Shown: positions 34,601 to 36,027 of the stretch, piece after piece | Numbering within the stretch: the stretch's first letter is position 1 | Layout: each line of letters starts with the position of its first letter | Assembly: GCF_009914765.1 (NCBI RefSeq) | Contig: NZ_WYDS01000004.1 | Coordinates: forward strand, 1 to 36,027 | Reading direction: 5' to 3' | DNA: 36,027 bases | Source: Halodesulfovibrio sp. MK-HDV | GTDB taxonomy: Bacteria; Desulfobacterota; Desulfovibrionia; Desulfovibrionales; Desulfovibrionaceae | Translations under genes and position numbers: made by a program | The notes under the pieces: model-generated | Databases searched by the model: none | Seen by the model: the letters and a program-made list of their open reading frames with translations, nothing else | Told to the model about the DNA's origin: nothing

Positions 34601-34684
34601 AACGTAGGTGACCCGAACACCGGTATTCCAGAGTACAAAGCCTTTATGGTTAACGTACGCAAATGGAAGGAGGGTGATGCATAA
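31640..34684 (+). CDS. fdhA: Periplasmic formate dehydrogenase, selenocysteine-containing alpha subunit FdhA
   Basis: The full product is 1014 residues when TGA at 32210-32212 is read as selenocysteine (residue 191); otherwise it appears split in two ORFs. I chose the ATG at 31640 because GGAG lies upstream and a twin-arginine signal starts at once (MQRRTFLKTTAAAVTATAFT, cut near AFA). One [4Fe-4S] site (SICAFCSVGCG plus a Cys near residue 85) is followed by the active-site context HQARI-U-HSATVAALGESF, typical of formate dehydrogenases with Sec-His. The remainder has the molybdopterin domains, including GNMGVAGGGVNALRGECNVQ and a C-terminal MGD-binding domain. It oxidises formate to CO2 at a W/Mo-bis-MGD centre in the periplasm. 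Its stop overlaps the fdhB start by one base (TAATG). Confidence 0.96.
32210..32245 (+). promoter_or_regulatory. Selenocysteine UGA codon with downstream SECIS-like hairpin
   Basis: The in-frame TGA (32210-32212) is followed after 16 nt by CGGCTCT-GGG-AGAGTCG (32229-32245), a 7-bp stem with one G-U pair and G-rich apex. Bacterial SECIS elements are hairpins just after the UGA with G in the loop for SelB binding. The reading frame is continuous on both sides and matches formate dehydrogenase. Confidence 0.85.
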
Positions 34685-35436
34685 TGACTAAAGGTAAAGC
34701 TTTTTTTGTAGACCTTACCCTGTGTACTGCATGTCGTGGTTGTCAGGTTGCTTGTAAGCAGTGGAAAGACCTGCCGGCAGAACAAACCCGTAACGTGGGC
34801 TCTCACCAGAACCCGCAGGATTTGTCTGCAAAAACTATCCGTCTTGTCCGCTTCAATGAAGTGAAAGAAGACGGCAAGCTCAAGTGGCTTTTCTTTCCAG
34901 AACAGTGTCGTCATTGCATTGAACCGCCATGTAAAGATATTGGCAACATGTATGCAAAAGGTGCTGTAAAGCAGGATCCTGTTACCGGCGCTGTCATTAT
35001 GACAAACAAAACCGCTGGTATTAATCGTCTTGAAAGCTGGGAGCTCTGCCCGTACAACGTTCCGCGTCGTGATGAAGAGAGCGGCATCTGGAACAAGTGC
35101 GATATGTGCATTAACCGCGTGACGAAAGGTATGCTTCCTGCCTGTGTGAAAAGCTGTCCGACTGGCACCATGAATTTTGGTGACCATGACGAAATGCTCG
35201 CAATGGCAAAAGCGCGTCTTGCTGAAGTTCAAAAAACTAATCCGGACGCATATCTTGCAGATCCTGAACACGTTCGCGTGATCTACCTCTGTGAATCAGC
35301 ACCGGAAAACTACCATGACAAGCTTGTTGCATCAGCAGCACAGCACGAAAACATGGTAGCAGCAGCGCCAAAAGCGAAAACCGTAACCCGCCGTGGTATG
35401 TTTAAAAGCGTACTCGGTGAAAACAAAAACGCATAA
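34684..35436 (+). CDS. fdhB: Formate dehydrogenase beta (iron-sulfur) subunit FdhB
   Basis: The product is 250 residues. Cysteine clusters for several [4Fe-4S] centres are clear: CTACRGCQVACKQW near residue 12, CRHCIEPPC near 75, CPYNVPR near 120 and CDMCINRVTKGMLPACVKSC near 139. There is no signal peptide, so it is probably co-exported with the Tat signal of FdhA, and no C-terminal membrane anchor, so the complex should be soluble. It conducts electrons from FdhA to the cytochrome encoded next. The ATG overlaps the fdhA stop, and the cytochrome gene starts 15 nt downstream. This is the FdhAB-c3 arrangement known from Desulfovibrio. Confidence 0.95.
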   Translation: MTKGKAFFVDLTLCTACRGCQVACKQWKDLPAEQTRNVGSHQNPQDLSAKTIRLVRFNEVKEDGKLKWLFFPEQCRHCIEPPCKDIGNMYAKGAVKQDPVTGAVIMTNKTAGINRLESWELCPYNVPRRDEESGIWNKCDMCINRVTKGMLPACVKSCPTGTMNFGDHDEMLAMAKARLAEVQKTNPDAYLADPEHVRVIYLCESAPENYHDKLVASAAQHENMVAAAPKAKTVTRRGMFKSVLGENKNA

Positions 35437-35451
35437 TACAAGGGAGATAGC

Positions 35452-35895
35452 ATGAAAAAGTTATGTATCATTTGTCTGCTTTGTATCTGTGCAATCGCTA
35501 CCGTTGCCTTTGCAGAAGAAGCAGTAACATCTGGGCCGGACGATATAGTCATCAACCGTGTTGAAGGTAATAGCGATCGCGATTTGTCCGTTACATTCAA
35601 CCATTCCAGCCACGAAGGGTACTCATGTAATACATGTCACCACAAATGGAAGGATCCAGAAGCAAAGCCTAAGTTTAGTGCTCCAGTAAAAGATACCGTG
35701 CCGCCAAAAGGTTGCGTGTCTTGTCATAGCATTACAACAATGGATGAGAGCAACAAATGGCGCTCCTATTTCCGCGCTATGCACAAAAAAGGTGTTCGTC
35801 CTTCCTGTCTTTCCTGTCATATCGAAGAGTTCGGTAACGACAAGGAAATGACCGGCTGTTACGAGTCTGCATGTCATCCGGATGGCATTTACTAA
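35452..35895 (+). CDS. Periplasmic tetraheme cytochrome c3-family protein of the formate dehydrogenase
   Basis: The product is 147 residues with a Sec signal peptide (MKKLCIICLLCICAIATVAF, cut after FA). Four c-type heme sites are visible: CNTCH near residue 61, CVSCH near 87, CLSCH near 121 and CYESACH, a CX4CH variant that is common in cytochrome c3, near 136. His residues in FNHSSHEG and in CNTCHH are likely axial ligands. The order and spacing are those of class III tetraheme cytochromes. It accepts electrons from FdhB and probably passes them to the type I c3 network or a membrane complex. The ribosome site AGGGAG is ideal. Similar fdhABC3 operons are known from Desulfovibrio vulgaris. 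Confidence 0.93.
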   Translation: MKKLCIICLLCICAIATVAFAEEAVTSGPDDIVINRVEGNSDRDLSVTFNHSSHEGYSCNTCHHKWKDPEAKPKFSAPVKDTVPPKGCVSCHSITTMDESNKWRSYFRAMHKKGVRPSCLSCHIEEFGNDKEMTGCYESACHPDGIY

Positions 35896-35961
35896 GCCAT
35901 AATTAAAAAAACAGCACACGGTACTCCTTCACATTCTCAACCGTTGCTGGATGAAAAAATG

Positions 35962-36000
35962 AAATCCCCCGTAGATAGTAATCTACGGGGGATTTTTTTT
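35962..36000 (+). terminator. Intrinsic terminator of the fdh operon
   Basis: A perfect 15-bp stem (beginning AAATCCCCCGTAGAT) with loop AGTA is followed by eight T, 66 nt after the cytochrome stop. Confidence 0.93.
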
Positions 36001-36027
36001 ATTTTGTTTTGTTTATGTCTGCGACGC

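Noticed and set aside
34546-35271. 241-codon minus-strand frame inside fdhB
   Set aside because: It is antisense to the cysteine-cluster-bearing fdhB and has no independent support.

Overview
The window looks like chromosome of a marine sulfate-reducing Desulfovibrionaceae member, most likely close to Halodesulfovibrio. This is inferred from a periplasmic selenocysteine formate dehydrogenase with its own tetraheme cytochrome c3, a large polar-type flagellar cluster, TRAP transport and a moderate GC content. There are no tRNA or rRNA genes, no CRISPR array and no insertion sequence that I can recognise.

Layout. (1) 1-348: the C-terminal end of a molybdopterin formate dehydrogenase that enters from the left. 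(2) 350-4100: a minus-strand three-gene membrane glycosylation module (GT2 transferase, ArnT/PMT-like GT-C transferase, GtrA-like flippase) joined by 10-nt overlaps. It is flanked on both sides by two related plus-strand elements of about 250 nt, each ending in the same terminator hairpin, which I interpret as paralogous small RNAs. (3) 4227-6266: a Cache-domain chemoreceptor on the minus strand. (4) 6664-12904: a minus-strand catabolic operon. It encodes a TRAP transporter (dctQ-dctM-dctP), a three-component FAD/[2Fe-2S] amine or amino-acid dehydrogenase of the HcnABC/opine-oxidase type, and a RidA imine deaminase. (5) 13329-15251: a divergent AcoR-like sigma-54 activator. The 424-bp divergent region holds three TGTC-N9-GRCA dyads and a plausible -24/-12 promoter facing dctQ, so the regulator probably switches on the transport/oxidation operon. 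(6) 15651-18061: a two-component system (OmpR-type regulator, then HAMP histidine kinase) on the minus strand. (7) 18298-30460: flagellar genes on the plus strand: two long paralogous flagellins (the second interrupted by a -1 frameshift), a small AT-rich sigma factor overlapping flgD, then flgE, flgK, flgL and fliD. (8) 30461-31639: about 1.2 kb with no convincing gene. (9) 31640-35895: fdhA (with an in-frame UGA read as selenocysteine), fdhB and a tetraheme cytochrome c3, closed by a strong terminator.

How it fits together. The right-hand operon makes a periplasmic formate dehydrogenase that passes electrons to a c3 cytochrome. The central operon imports a probably amino-acid-like solute and oxidises it to an imine that RidA would hydrolyse. 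The flagellar section makes hook, junctions, cap and filament. Its two flagellin mRNAs carry the same pair of hairpins with GGA in the loop, one of them sequestering the ribosome binding site. This is the architecture of CsrA-controlled flagellin translation, although csrA and fliW are not in the window.

Most worth following up: the paired ~250-nt RNA elements around the glycosylation module, the double GGA hairpins in both flagellin leaders, the sigma factor embedded in the hook operon, the flagellin frameshift, and the regulator/UAS/sigma-54 arrangement of the imine-forming oxidation operon.
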